Positions 35,384-44,066 of a stretch of DNA of 64,000 bases are shown here, one piece after another. The position numbers and the translations under genes were made by a program. Where the stretch lies: the NCBI GenBank assembly GCA_030524175.1, contig JAUNHC010000007.1:107692-171691 (forward strand). Reading direction: 5' to 3'. The notes under the pieces were generated by a model. That model was not told where the DNA came from. It saw nothing but the letters and a program-made list of their open reading frames with translations, and did no database searches. The stretch comes from Eubacteriales bacterium (GTDB lineage: Bacteria; Bacillota; Clostridia; Lachnospirales; Lachnospiraceae). How positions within the stretch are numbered: position 1 is the first letter of the stretch; every line of letters starts with the position of its first letter.

Positions 35384-37267
35384 CTAAATTTGTAATCCGC
35401 TGCGTTTATCTAAAATAATCTTTTCAAGGATATCGGCAGATTCTTTGGCATCCGGATTAATGATCACCTGGCCTCCGGTAAGCTCCTTCATATCTTCGGT
35501 GAGGACTTTTACGGCAACAGGACTTCCGGTTACGAAAGGCGGAAGGCCTAAGTGCAGCGGAAGGCCAAGGGCAAGCCCGAAGCATCCGTCAGCAAGTGCC
35601 TGTTCTTCCAGCCATTGTGCAGCGGAGAGAACGAGAGGAAGCTGGGGCAGATCAACGCCAAGCTCTGCGGCAATTTCTGTGGCAACAATCTCAAGACGTC
35701 CGATTGCAAGGCAGGGGCCGAAATTCAATACAGGCGGGATTCCAAGTTTTTCGCACACAGCGCGAAGCTTCGGTCCGGCCAGTTTCGCAGCCTCCGGTGT
35801 CATAAGGCCGCAGTTTTCAATGCCGCCTGAGGAACATCCGGCAGTAAGCACGATAATGTCGCGGGAAATCAGTTCTTTTGTCAATTCCACAGTGAGAACA
35901 TCATGTCCGCCTGCTGTCAGGTTAGAGCAGCCTACTACACCTGCGATTCCTTTGATATCACCGGATACGATAAGGTCGATGAGAGGTTTCCAGCTTCCGC
36001 CCAGGAAGTCTTTCAGGGAACCTTCGCTGACACCGGTAAGGGTATTGTCATTTCCGTGGTCCTTCATAAGATTTAAAGGTACATTTCCGCGGCGCTCTTT
36101 GTATGCATCTACGATTTTGTCGATGATCAGTTCGCTTTGTGCTTCTCTTTCGTCAAAATTGAAAGGCATAAGCTCTGCATTTGCTTTTTTCGCAACATCA
36201 TCAAGACAGATTTGTTTGATCTTCAGTGTATCACAGATCGGCTCTATTCCCGGAAGGGTACAGTTAAATTCAGAGAGTACGGCGTCAATGGCACCTGTGG
36301 CAAGAATGGCTTCGCTTGTATAGTTATTTCCTGCATGGCCGTCGAACACTTCTGTGTAATGTGCACCACGAAGCTGGAGATCCTGTCCCACACAGGTACA
36401 GCCAACCAGCTTGAAGCCCTTGGCCCCTGCAGCCTGTGCTTTTTTTACTGCCTCCGGAGAAATTAATCTTTCCTGTAAATCTACAAAAATAGTATGCTGA
36501 TGTCCCGTGATCATAATGTTGATGTAGTCCGGGTCAATGACACGCATTCCAACAGGAGCCTGACGAAACTTAGGCTGTCCCAGGAGTACATCGTTCAAAA
36601 GATTGGTGAGGGTCAGTCCGTAAACACCGGTGGAAATGCCAAGTTTCAGGCAGTCGGTAAGCATGTCCACAGGGTCAGAATTTAAGTTGGTGGAGCATTT
36701 TACCACTCCCTTGAATACTTCTGATTTTCCGCCGCCGGGCATGATACCAAGCTCTTTCCAACGTTTTACCCGGGGAGCATAGGCGATTTTTTCCACCAGT
36801 TCGGCTTTGACATATTCGGGTTTATATAAGTCTGCCAGCACTGCGTCTGCAACTTTTTCTGCTTTTATGTAATCATCGGATTCTTCAATGCCGAAAATTT
36901 CAGCCAGATGATTTAAGGATTCCAGTCCCTTTAACTCACCTTTTTTCACAGCAGTGTTCTTAAGATTTAAAGCTGTGTTTTCAACCACATGAATATAACA
37001 TCCGCTTCCGGAGGCTACAGCCCGCAGGAAATTTCTGGCAACAATAGTATCTGCGTTGGCACCGCAGATTCCTCTTGGTGAGCTTGGGGTGATCCTACAG
37101 GGTCCATTGGCGCAGAGACGGCAACAGACACCCTGAAGACCGAAGCCGCACTTTGTTTTCTGCGTGTCTACCCGATGATGGGAAGTCTCCATAGGGAGAG
37201 AGCGGATAAAACCCTCCAGCGGTTTGTCAGCACTTTTGCAGGTATTGCATCCATAACATTGGTTCAT
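35384..37267 (-). CDS. cooS: Anaerobic carbon monoxide dehydrogenase catalytic subunit
   Basis: A 627-residue Ni-Fe CO dehydrogenase, the usual CooS length. Cys 4, 7 and 10 (NQCYGCNTCKS), then CGFGLQGVCCRLCANGPCR, supply the D and B clusters; downstream His- and Cys-containing motifs such as GCTCVGQD belong to the C-cluster region. The start at 37267 is set by GGAGGA eight bases upstream; the frame is open to 37426 without a ribosome binding site. It catalyses reversible CO oxidation to CO2. No acetyl-CoA synthase or CooC nickel chaperone gene is in the window, so this is a stand-alone CODH operon rather than the ACS cluster. Confidence 0.97.
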   Translation of the reverse strand: MNQCYGCNTCKSADKPLEGFIRSLPMETSHHRVDTQKTKCGFGLQGVCCRLCANGPCRITPSSPRGICGANADTIVARNFLRAVASGSGCYIHVVENTALNLKNTAVKKGELKGLESLNHLAEIFGIEESDDYIKAEKVADAVLADLYKPEYVKAELVEKIAYAPRVKRWKELGIMPGGGKSEVFKGVVKCSTNLNSDPVDMLTDCLKLGISTGVYGLTLTNLLNDVLLGQPKFRQAPVGMRVIDPDYINIMITGHQHTIFVDLQERLISPEAVKKAQAAGAKGFKLVGCTCVGQDLQLRGAHYTEVFDGHAGNNYTSEAILATGAIDAVLSEFNCTLPGIEPICDTLKIKQICLDDVAKKANAELMPFNFDEREAQSELIIDKIVDAYKERRGNVPLNLMKDHGNDNTLTGVSEGSLKDFLGGSWKPLIDLIVSGDIKGIAGVVGCSNLTAGGHDVLTVELTKELISRDIIVLTAGCSSGGIENCGLMTPEAAKLAGPKLRAVCEKLGIPPVLNFGPCLAIGRLEIVATEIAAELGVDLPQLPLVLSAAQWLEEQALADGCFGLALGLPLHLGLPPFVTGSPVAVKVLTEDMKELTGGQVIINPDAKESADILEKIILDKRSGLQI

Positions 37268-37446
37268 TGATAAAATCCTCCTTGATATAAATTCGTGATT
37301 ATATAGCCTTTTGATCCTGGTATCATAATTAAAATACTGGATTGAATTAGTGTAGATTAAGGCGAAAAGGAAACCATGCATAAGAGTATGGAAGGATATG
37401 GATTGAAATCCAATGCTTTTTTGCATGGTTTTTTTCTTATGATTGA

Positions 37447-37475
37447 ATTTTACTATACTTGATGAAAAATGTCAA
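37447..37475 (-). promoter_or_regulatory. Promoter of the cooS operon
   Basis: On the minus strand TTGACA (plus positions 37470-37475) and TAAAAT (37447-37452) are separated by 17 bases. The leader to the cooS start is about 170 bases and contains CCATGC/GCATGG at its outer ends (37424-37429 and 37376-37381) and a small GGATT/AATCC dyad, so a folded regulatory leader is possible. The rest of the 37268-37635 stretch shows no gene. Confidence 0.75.
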
Positions 37476-37635
37476 GAATTGGAATGGTAATTTTATGCGT
37501 AAGAATGGGATGATTTCACACATGAAAGAGGGAATAAGTGCCGGAGAAGAAAATTTAATGAGAAACGTTCTTTTCTGGCATTTTCTGTATGTTCCTATTA
37601 TAATAAGGATGAATATGAAACGGGAGGAAAAACAC

Positions 37636-37779
37636 ATGCTTATCCGAAAAGCTGATTATGAAGAAATTGAGGAAATCCTGGAAATCTATGATTCAGCCAG
37701 AGATTTCATGGCTGCAAACGGTAATCTGGGACAGTGCACAGACCGGATTGCCTATCATTTCGGGCCAACACAGAGTTGA
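37636..37779 (+). pseudogene. Truncated GNAT acetyltransferase remnant
   Basis: An ORF of 47 codons with a good GGGAGG ribosome binding site. The peptide MLIRKADYEEIEEILEIYDS, then RDFMAANGN, is the standard start of a GNAT acetyltransferase, but the frame stops after residue 47, before any acetyl-CoA binding motif. No continuation in another frame is seen: the next gene begins 72 bases later. This looks like a deletion that removed the rest of the gene. Confidence 0.7.
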
Positions 37780-37851
37780 CGTTCTCCGGAAAATACTTTA
37801 TCATGAAAACACAGTCATAATGGATAAACAGGCAGAGACAAGGAGTTTTAA

Positions 37852-39675
37852 ATGATGAATATTTTAAATATAGAGCACGTAAGCAAAATTTTCGGGGAGA
37901 AAGTGGTTTTTGACGATGTCTCCTACGGCATCCATGATGGGGATAAAATCGGCATTATAGGTATCAACGGCACGGGAAAGACCACCATTCTGAAAATGAT
38001 AGCAGGTCTGGAGGAGCCGGATGAGGGCCAGGTGATCACACAGAACGGACTGCGTATCACTTATCTGCCCCAGACACCTGAATTTCCGGAAGGTGCCACA
38101 ATCTTAAATTATGTGGCGGACGGCAAAATCAATAAAGACTGGAGCACAGACAGTGAGGCAAAAAATGTTCTGAACAAGCTGGGTATCTTTAACCATGAGG
38201 ATGAGATTTCCAAGCTGTCCGGGGGACAGAAGAAGAGGGTGGCTTTGGCCCGGACTCTTGTAAATCCTGCGGATGTTCTAATACTTGACGAGCCGACCAA
38301 CCATATTGACAATGAAATGGCAGCCTGGCTGGAAGACTATCTTATCCGTTTTAAAGGCGTTGTGGTCATGGTTACCCATGACCGTTACTTTTTGGACAGA
38401 GTGACTAACAAAATCATGGAAATCAGTCACGGTAAGCTGTATGCCTATGACACAAACTATTCAAAGTTCCTGGAGATGAAGGCCCAGAGGGAAGAAATGG
38501 AGCTGGCTTCCCAGAGAAAGAGGCAGAGTATCCTGCGCATGGAACTGGAATGGGCAAAGCGGGGCTGTCAGGCAAGGAGCACCAAGCAGAAGGCAAGACT
38601 GGACAGGCTGGAGGATCTGAAAAACAGCACTGGTGTTGTACGGGACCAGAATGTGGAGTTAGACTCTGTAGAGACAAGGATGGGAAAGAAAACCATTGAG
38701 TTAAACCACATCAGCAAAAGCTACGGGGACAAGAAAGTGGTGGATGATTTTGAGTATATTGTTCTCAGAAACCAGCGGCTGGGCATTATCGGGCCTAACG
38801 GCTGCGGCAAATCCACCTTGATCAAGATGATAGCCGGGGTTCTTGAGCCGGACCAGGGTGAGATTGAATTGGGAGATACCATTAAAATAGGATATTTTGC
38901 CCAGGAAGTACCGGATATGGACGATAACAGGAGAGTCATTGACTACATCCGGGATGAGGCAGAGTACATTCCCACAAGGGACGGCAAGATCAGTGCCTCC
39001 CAGATGCTGGAGCGATTCCTTTTTGATTCTGCTATGCAGTATACCCCTATCGCTAAGCTGTCGGGAGGCGAGAAGAGAAGACTCTACCTATTAAAGGTGC
39101 TCATGAGTGCGCCGAATGTACTTCTTCTTGACGAACCAAGCAATGATCTGGATATCCCGACCCTGACCATTCTTGAGGATTACCTTGATACCTTTGCGGG
39201 TATTGTCATTGCAGTGTCCCATGACAGGTATTTCCTTGATAACGTAGTGGACCGTATTTTCGCCTTTGAAGGGGAGGGACACCTTGTACAGTATGAAGGC
39301 GGCTATACAGATTACCTGGAAGCATTCCAGCGGAAAAATTCCGGTGATGCTGCCGTAGTGTCTATGCAGAAGGAGGATGAGGATAAGAAGAAATCCTCTC
39401 AGAAGGACTGGAAACAGGGACGCCAGGAAAAACTGAAATTTTCTTACAAAGAACAGAGAGAATACGAGACAATAGACGATGATATTGCCGCTCTTGAGAA
39501 AAAAATAGAAAGTCTTGACGCCGACATGATGGCTAATGCCACGAATTCACTGAAGCTGCGCCAGATCATGGAGGAAAAAGAGGCCGCAGAGCAGGAGCTG
39601 GAGGAGAAGATGGACAGATGGGTTTATCTCAATGATCTGGCAGAACGGATCGAGGCGGAGAAAAGCGGCAGCTGA
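37852..39675 (+). CDS. ABC-F family ATPase, Uup type
   Basis: A 607-residue soluble protein with two ABC domains: GINGTGKTT, LSGGQKKR and LILDEPTNHID, then GPNGCGKST, LSGGEKRR and LLLDEPSNDLD. A C-terminal charged coiled coil (about 510-607) follows, the DNA/ribosome-binding CTD typical of Uup. These proteins act on ribosomes or branched DNA rather than in transport. The start may be the second ATG at 37855; AAGGAG lies upstream. A DUF3786 gene follows 35 bases downstream. Confidence 0.9.
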   Translation: MMNILNIEHVSKIFGEKVVFDDVSYGIHDGDKIGIIGINGTGKTTILKMIAGLEEPDEGQVITQNGLRITYLPQTPEFPEGATILNYVADGKINKDWSTDSEAKNVLNKLGIFNHEDEISKLSGGQKKRVALARTLVNPADVLILDEPTNHIDNEMAAWLEDYLIRFKGVVVMVTHDRYFLDRVTNKIMEISHGKLYAYDTNYSKFLEMKAQREEMELASQRKRQSILRMELEWAKRGCQARSTKQKARLDRLEDLKNSTGVVRDQNVELDSVETRMGKKTIELNHISKSYGDKKVVDDFEYIVLRNQRLGIIGPNGCGKSTLIKMIAGVLEPDQGEIELGDTIKIGYFAQEVPDMDDNRRVIDYIRDEAEYIPTRDGKISASQMLERFLFDSAMQYTPIAKLSGGEKRRLYLLKVLMSAPNVLLLDEPSNDLDIPTLTILEDYLDTFAGIVIAVSHDRYFLDNVVDRIFAFEGEGHLVQYEGGYTDYLEAFQRKNSGDAAVVSMQKEDEDKKKSSQKDWKQGRQEKLKFSYKEQREYETIDDDIAALEKKIESLDADMMANATNSLKLRQIMEEKEAAEQELEEKMDRWVYLNDLAERIEAEKSGS

Positions 39676-39710
39676 CCTGGGCTGTGAAGTGTTTTCAGAA
39701 AGGGACAAAC

Positions 39711-40370
39711 ATGGAGTACGATTCAAAAAAAATTTCGAATTATGAAAAGCTATGTAATGACTGGATGGCAAAATTCCAGGGTATGGACAAGGAAGTTTTG
39801 CGGAGAAAACTGCCGGAGCTGAAGACAGAGGGAGATTACCTGTCCCTTGTCCATTTCGGAAGAAAATACGGCATACATTCCCGCACAGGAGAAATAACGG
39901 CTCTGGAAGATACACTTCCCATACGATTAACTGCAAAATTAAACATTTATACCCTTCTTTGGTTTTCAAAAGAAAATGCCTTTTTCATGGACAAATGGGT
40001 GCCCTTTCAGGAACTTAAGGATGCAAGGCCGTTCGGCCCGGCCTATAAAAAAGGAGTGACAGATGTCTTTTCCGCTACTTTTTCCGGACACCTGAAGGAA
40101 TTGGAGGCGGCCTGCAGAAAGCTGGGAGGACAGTCTCTTCCCCAGGGAGACGTGGGATATGAGATCCACGCATTTGCCTGTGTTCCCATGAGATTCTATT
40201 TTTGGGACAGTGATGAAGAATTTCCAGCCCAGGCCAATATACTTTTTGATTACAGCGCCACGGACTACAACCATATTGAAAGTGCAGTCTCTACTGCAGA
40301 GGAAGGCGTTTCCAGGCTGGCCGAAGCAGCCGGGCTGCCGGTGAAAGGCCATTCCTTTCAGATGAAATGA
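39711..40370 (+). CDS. DUF3786 domain protein
   Basis: A 219-residue cytoplasmic protein recognised as DUF3786 (landmarks: KYGIHSRTGEI near the N-terminus, WVPFQELKDARPFGPAY in the middle, and FYFWDSDEEFPAQANILFD towards the end). This family is frequent in anaerobes that use corrinoid or Wood-Ljungdahl enzymes, but no function is established. ATG 39711 is preferred because AAAGGGA precedes it; a GTG at 39684 is open. It is probably co-transcribed with the Uup-type gene. Confidence 0.7.
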   Translation: MEYDSKKISNYEKLCNDWMAKFQGMDKEVLRRKLPELKTEGDYLSLVHFGRKYGIHSRTGEITALEDTLPIRLTAKLNIYTLLWFSKENAFFMDKWVPFQELKDARPFGPAYKKGVTDVFSATFSGHLKELEAACRKLGGQSLPQGDVGYEIHAFACVPMRFYFWDSDEEFPAQANILFDYSATDYNHIESAVSTAEEGVSRLAEAAGLPVKGHSFQMK

Positions 40371-40426
40371 GGAAATCACTAAAATACCTGTTTGTGCTGT
40401 AAAGGGCACAGGAAACGGAGGAAATT

Positions 40427-40939
40427 ATGAAAAGTCCAATGACAACCTTATGTTATGTAGAAAAAGACGATGCCTATCTGATGCTCCACAGGATTTCCAA
40501 GAAAAATGACGTGAACAAGGACAAATGGATCGGCATAGGAGGACATTTCGAGCCGGGAGAAAGCCCGGAAGAATGCCTTTTGCGGGAGGCTTACGAAGAA
40601 ACCGGGCTGACCCTTACCTCTTATCGTTTCCGGGGACTTGTAACCTTCACCCAGGAAGGATACGGAACAGAATATATGTGCCTGTACACAGCAGACGGAT
40701 TCACGGGGAATATGAAGGAATGCAATGAAGGCGTTCTGGAATGGGTACCTAAAAAGGAGCTTCTGAAGCTTAATCTGTGGACCGGGGATTTGGTGTTCCA
40801 TAAGCTTATTCTGGAGGATGCGCCCTTCTTCTCGCTTAAGCTCAGTTACCAGGGGGATGAGCTTATAGAAGCAGTTCTTGACGGGAAAGAGATAAAGCTG
40901 CCGCTGGATCTTGAATCCAGGTGGGACTTATTTTCCTGA
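40427..40939 (+). CDS. Nudix hydrolase (8-oxo-dGTP diphosphatase type)
   Basis: A 170-residue Nudix protein. The full Nudix box is present: GHFEPGESPEECLLREAYEE followed by TGL (about 37-59), with the metal-binding REAYEE core. The N-terminal TTLCYVEKDDAYLMLHR and the length resemble MutT/YtkD-type enzymes that remove oxidised nucleotides. The start has CGGAGGA upstream. It follows the DUF3786 gene by 56 bases. Confidence 0.88.
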   Translation: MKSPMTTLCYVEKDDAYLMLHRISKKNDVNKDKWIGIGGHFEPGESPEECLLREAYEETGLTLTSYRFRGLVTFTQEGYGTEYMCLYTADGFTGNMKECNEGVLEWVPKKELLKLNLWTGDLVFHKLILEDAPFFSLKLSYQGDELIEAVLDGKEIKLPLDLESRWDLFS

Positions 40940-41001
40940 AGCCTGAATGTTGAAGAGAGTAAGAGTGTTTATGGGTTCCTGATTTCAGCAGCCCTGTTAC
41001 G

Positions 41002-41038
41002 GCGGAAGATCCGGTCCAGTGAAATTACCGGATTCCGC
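41002..41038 (+). repeat. Hairpin after the Nudix gene
   Basis: GCGGAA and ATCCGGT (41002-41015) pair with ACCGGAT and TCCGC (41026-41038) with one bulged base. There is no T-run, so it is at best a weak terminator. Nothing else is recognised in 40940-41111. Confidence 0.45.
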
Positions 41039-41111
41039 TGCCCTTCAAGAATCACGCGGGCAGCCCTGCTTGGGCAGTCATATGAAATACAGATGTAAAG
41101 TTTTTCGGATT

Positions 41112-41704
41112 TTATTTATCTGCTCTTGCTTTGCCCATAAATTCTTTCATAATATGTAAATGCTCGATTTTACTGAAACAGTGTTGTCCCTTAAAGTCAA
41201 GTTCTATTATATAAGGCATCCAATCAATAATCCGCAAAAAAGCCTTACAGTCAAATGTGCTGTCAAAAAAATTTATTATACTACTTAAAGCGGTTCCATG
41301 TGTTCCAATAACAACAGTTTTCTCTTGATTATTTTTTAAAATATCAAAAACAGCTGTAATATTTCTTTCCTGAACCATATGCATTGATTCCCCGCCATCT
41401 TCATGAAAATCTTTATTCCCCCATCTTTTTTGGAACATACCACTATTATTTCCCTCAATGCCTTTTTTTCGTTCCCTTAGCCTTTCATCAATAATGATTT
41501 CCTTACCAAAATGGTTGGCTGTAGATTCTATGGTTTGAACACTTCTCTTATAAGGGCTACTATAAAAACAGTCAACCTTTACAGAACGAAAAAAACCAGT
41601 ACTTTATCAGTATCCTTCAACCCTTCATCCGTCAATGGTCTGGTTCTGTCATCGTCCCAATTTGCTACAGGTTGAGCATGTCGAACAAAAAACAACTCTG
41701 TCAT
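41112..41704 (-). pseudogene. Histidine phosphatase (phosphoglycerate mutase-like), frameshifted
   Basis: Read from ATG 41704 (AGGAGT upstream) the protein starts MTELFFVRHAQPVANWDDDR, with the phospho-His motif RHA, then meets a stop after FFVL. Adding one base to the seven-A run at 41588-41594 (seven T on the coding strand) joins it to YSSPYKRSVQTIES and then GGESMHMVQER and VVIGTHGTA, the second catalytic His motif. The whole family fold, about 197 residues, is therefore present apart from a one-base loss in a homopolymer. It may be a true pseudogene, a phase-variable gene or a sequencing error. Confidence 0.8.
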
Positions 41705-41821
41705 CTCATCTACTCCTTTTCAAGAATAATATCATCGTTTTTACAAGAGTAATTATACTATACATTACCAAACATTTCTACAGCACCTGTATTCATATCC
41801 CCATCATTTTCCCATATTCTA

Positions 41822-41851
41822 TTGACTTTACCCCCTCACTTTTAGTATGAT
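41822..41851 (+). promoter_or_regulatory. Promoter of the plsX operon
   Basis: TTGACT (41822-41827) and TATGAT (41846-41851) with an 18-base spacer. The ~110-base leader contains CCAGCC/GGCTGG (41881-41902) and the palindromic GGACGTCC flanked by GAGA/TCTC, so it is probably structured. No FapR-type operator is recognised. Confidence 0.6.
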
Positions 41852-41965
41852 ACAAATTAGAGTGCTCAGACCGATAGTAACCAGCCTGAATCGGGCGGCT
41901 GGAGAGGACGTCCGTCTCGTCTGGTTGTATGGTTCTGGTCACTCTGGATTTCAGGAGGTATAGAA

Positions 41966-42994
41966 ATGGCGGAATTGGTTAAAGTGGTAGTGGATGCCAT
42001 GGGCGGTGACAATGCGCCCGCAGAGCCTGTCAAAGCTTCGGTGGATGCCGTTACGGAAAGACAGGATATCCAGGTGATCCTTACAGGAAAAAAGGATATA
42101 ATAGAAAAAGAATTAAGCAAATATGAGAACTATCCCAAAGACAGGATCCAGGTGGTCCATGCCTCGGAAGTGATCGAGACAGCAGAGCCTCCGGTTTTTG
42201 CGATCCGCAAGAAGAAGGACTCTTCTATTGTAGTGGGACTGAACATGGTAAAGAAACAGGAGGCTGACGCCTTCGTGTCTTCCGGCAGCACAGGTGCAGT
42301 CCTGGTTGGGGGACAGGTTCTGGTGGGAAGAAGCAAGGGCGTGGAGCGTCCGCCCCTGGCGCCTCTTATTCCTACGAAGGACGGTGTGTCTCTATTGGTT
42401 GACTGTGGGGCAAATGTGGATGCCAGACCGTCCCATCTTGTACAGTTTGCAAAAATGGGTTCTATTTATATGGAAAACGTAGTAGGTGTAAAAAATCCCA
42501 GAGTTGCCATTGTAAATAACGGTGCGGAGGAAGAGAAAGGCAATGCCCTTGTAAAAGAGACATTTCCTCTTTTAAAGGAATGTGAAGGCATTAATTTTAT
42601 CGGCAGCATTGAGGCAAGGGATATCCCGGCGGGTTATGCTGACGTGATTGTCTGTGAAGCCTTTGTGGGAAATGTGATCCTGAAATTATACGAAGGGGTA
42701 GGTGCCACTCTGATCGACAAGATCAAGGGGGGAATGATGGCTAACTTCCGCAGTAAAATCGGTGCTCTTTTAGTGAAGCCTGCTTTAAAGGCTACATTGA
42801 AAACCTTTGATGCAAGTGAACACGGCGGTGCACCTCTTCTGGGACTGAAAGGCCTTGTGGTGAAAACACACGGAAGTGCTGTGGCAGTGGAAATCAAAAA
42901 CGCTATTTTCCAGTGTGTGCAGTTCAAGCAGCAGAAGATTAATGAGAAGATCGCAGAGCAGATCAATGGAGAGACGGTACAGCCGCAGCAGTGA
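41966..42994 (+). CDS. plsX: Phosphate acyltransferase PlsX
   Basis: A 342-residue protein with the family N-terminus VVVDAMGGDNAP. PlsX converts acyl-ACP to acyl-phosphate for phospholipid synthesis at the membrane. CAGGAGGT precedes the start. It heads the run plsX-acpP-rnc-smc-ftsY, conserved in Firmicutes. The usual upstream genes of Clostridia (a YceD-like gene and rpmF) are absent; a decayed phosphatase gene lies there instead. Confidence 0.96.
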   Translation: MAELVKVVVDAMGGDNAPAEPVKASVDAVTERQDIQVILTGKKDIIEKELSKYENYPKDRIQVVHASEVIETAEPPVFAIRKKKDSSIVVGLNMVKKQEADAFVSSGSTGAVLVGGQVLVGRSKGVERPPLAPLIPTKDGVSLLVDCGANVDARPSHLVQFAKMGSIYMENVVGVKNPRVAIVNNGAEEEKGNALVKETFPLLKECEGINFIGSIEARDIPAGYADVIVCEAFVGNVILKLYEGVGATLIDKIKGGMMANFRSKIGALLVKPALKATLKTFDASEHGGAPLLGLKGLVVKTHGSAVAVEIKNAIFQCVQFKQQKINEKIAEQINGETVQPQQ

Positions 42995-43030
42995 TCATCA
43001 TAAGAATGACAAGTGAAGGAGGAGATGGGT

Positions 43031-43261
43031 GTGGAGCTGGAAAAACTGAAAGAGATTATCGGGGATGTCCTGAATATGGACACAGAGGGTATTACAGAAG
43101 AAACCACATTTGTGGATGATCTTGGCGCAGATTCATTGGATATCTTCCAGATCATCATGGGTATTGAGGAAGAATATGATATTGAAATCGACAATGAGAC
43201 TGTGGAACAGATTCAGTCAGTGGGAGACGCAGCAGAAGTAATTCGCAGGCAAATAAGTTGA
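43031..43261 (+). CDS. acpP: Acyl carrier protein
   Basis: A 76-residue acidic protein with the phosphopantetheine Ser in DLGADSLD. It carries the growing fatty acid. GTG 43031 is preferred as start because AAGGAGG lies eight bases upstream and it gives the standard N-terminus MELEKLKEII; ATG 43025 sits directly on the ribosome binding site. It lies between plsX and rnc, as in other Firmicutes. Confidence 0.95.
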   Translation: MELEKLKEIIGDVLNMDTEGITEETTFVDDLGADSLDIFQIIMGIEEEYDIEIDNETVEQIQSVGDAAEVIRRQIS

Positions 43262-43278
43262 TGAGGCAAGAGCCGTAC

Positions 43279-43307
43279 ACAGGGTGCTGTTTCATACAGC
43301 ACCCTGT
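43279..43307 (+). repeat. Perfect hairpin between acpP and rnc
   Basis: ACAGGGTGCTGT (43279-43290) pairs perfectly with ACAGCACCCTGT (43296-43307) around a TTCAT loop. No T-run follows. It lies inside an operon, so it may stabilise the abundant acpP mRNA 3' end or be an RNase III processing site. Confidence 0.55.
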
Positions 43308-43372
43308 ACTATATGATGCCAGGGTCAAAATACCTTTTGCCCCCACGTCATTACATGCAGTGGAGAGAGGAC

Positions 43373-44056
43373 ATGAAGAGAGAATTGGAGACTTTAGAAC
43401 AGATTATCGGATATACATTCAAGAACAAGCATCTGCTTACCCAGGCAATGACCCACAGCTCTTATGCAAATGAGAAGAAGCTGGGCAAACTGGGCAGCAA
43501 TGAGCGCCTGGAGTTTCTGGGGGATGCTGTGCTGGAGCTGATCAGCAGTGATTACCTGTATGAGAAATTTCCTCAGATTCCGGAGGGGGAATTGACGAAA
43601 AAGCGTGCAAGTCTGGTCTGTGAACCAAGCTTGGCATACTGTGCAAGGGAATTCGGACTGCCCCGGCATCTTCTTCTGGGAAAAGGAGAGGACATGACAG
43701 GGGGCAGACACAGGGATTCCATTATTTCTGATGCCACGGAAGCATTGTTAGGTGCTGTTTATCTGGATGGTGGTTTTGCTAGTGCAAAGGAGTTTGTGCT
43801 GAAATTCATCCTTAATGACATGGAGCATAAACAGCTCTTTTATGATAGCAAGACCATCTTGCAGGAGATTGTCCAGGAAAACGGCAGCCAGCCGGTAGAA
43901 TATCTTCTTGTGAAGGAAGAGGGACCTGACCACAATAAGAATTTCTCCGTAGATGCACTGGTGAACGGCAAGGTGATGGGTTCCGGGAGCGGTCACACGA
44001 AAAAAGCCGCAGAACAGGCGGCTGCATATCAGGCAATCCGCAAAATGAAACAATAG
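43373..44056 (+). CDS. rnc: Ribonuclease III
   Basis: A 227-residue enzyme with the signature NERLEFLGDAVLEL (about 41-54) and a C-terminal double-stranded RNA-binding domain (DPVEYLL-like strand, GSGHTKKAAEQAAA). ATG 43373 is chosen because GGAGAG is five bases upstream and the length then matches the family; earlier in-frame ATGs at 43313 and 43355 lack a binding site. It cleaves double-stranded RNA and matures rRNA. Confidence 0.96.
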   Translation: MKRELETLEQIIGYTFKNKHLLTQAMTHSSYANEKKLGKLGSNERLEFLGDAVLELISSDYLYEKFPQIPEGELTKKRASLVCEPSLAYCAREFGLPRHLLLGKGEDMTGGRHRDSIISDATEALLGAVYLDGGFASAKEFVLKFILNDMEHKQLFYDSKTILQEIVQENGSQPVEYLLVKEEGPDHNKNFSVDALVNGKVMGSGSGHTKKAAEQAAAYQAIRKMKQ

Positions 44057-44066
44057 CAGGTGGACT

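Noticed and set aside
35445-36323. 292-codon plus-strand ORF opposite cooS
   Set aside because: It is antisense to a highly conserved enzyme gene, is rich in Ser, Arg and Pro as shadow frames are, and has no supported start.
37268-37426. Longer N-terminus of CooS from 37426
   Set aside because: There is no ribosome binding site, the added residues do not resemble CODH, and the ATG at 37267 has a strong GGAGGA.
41002-41038. Riboswitch or structured RNA after the Nudix gene
   Set aside because: Only a single bulged hairpin is visible, with no conserved riboswitch core and no following gene on the same strand nearby.
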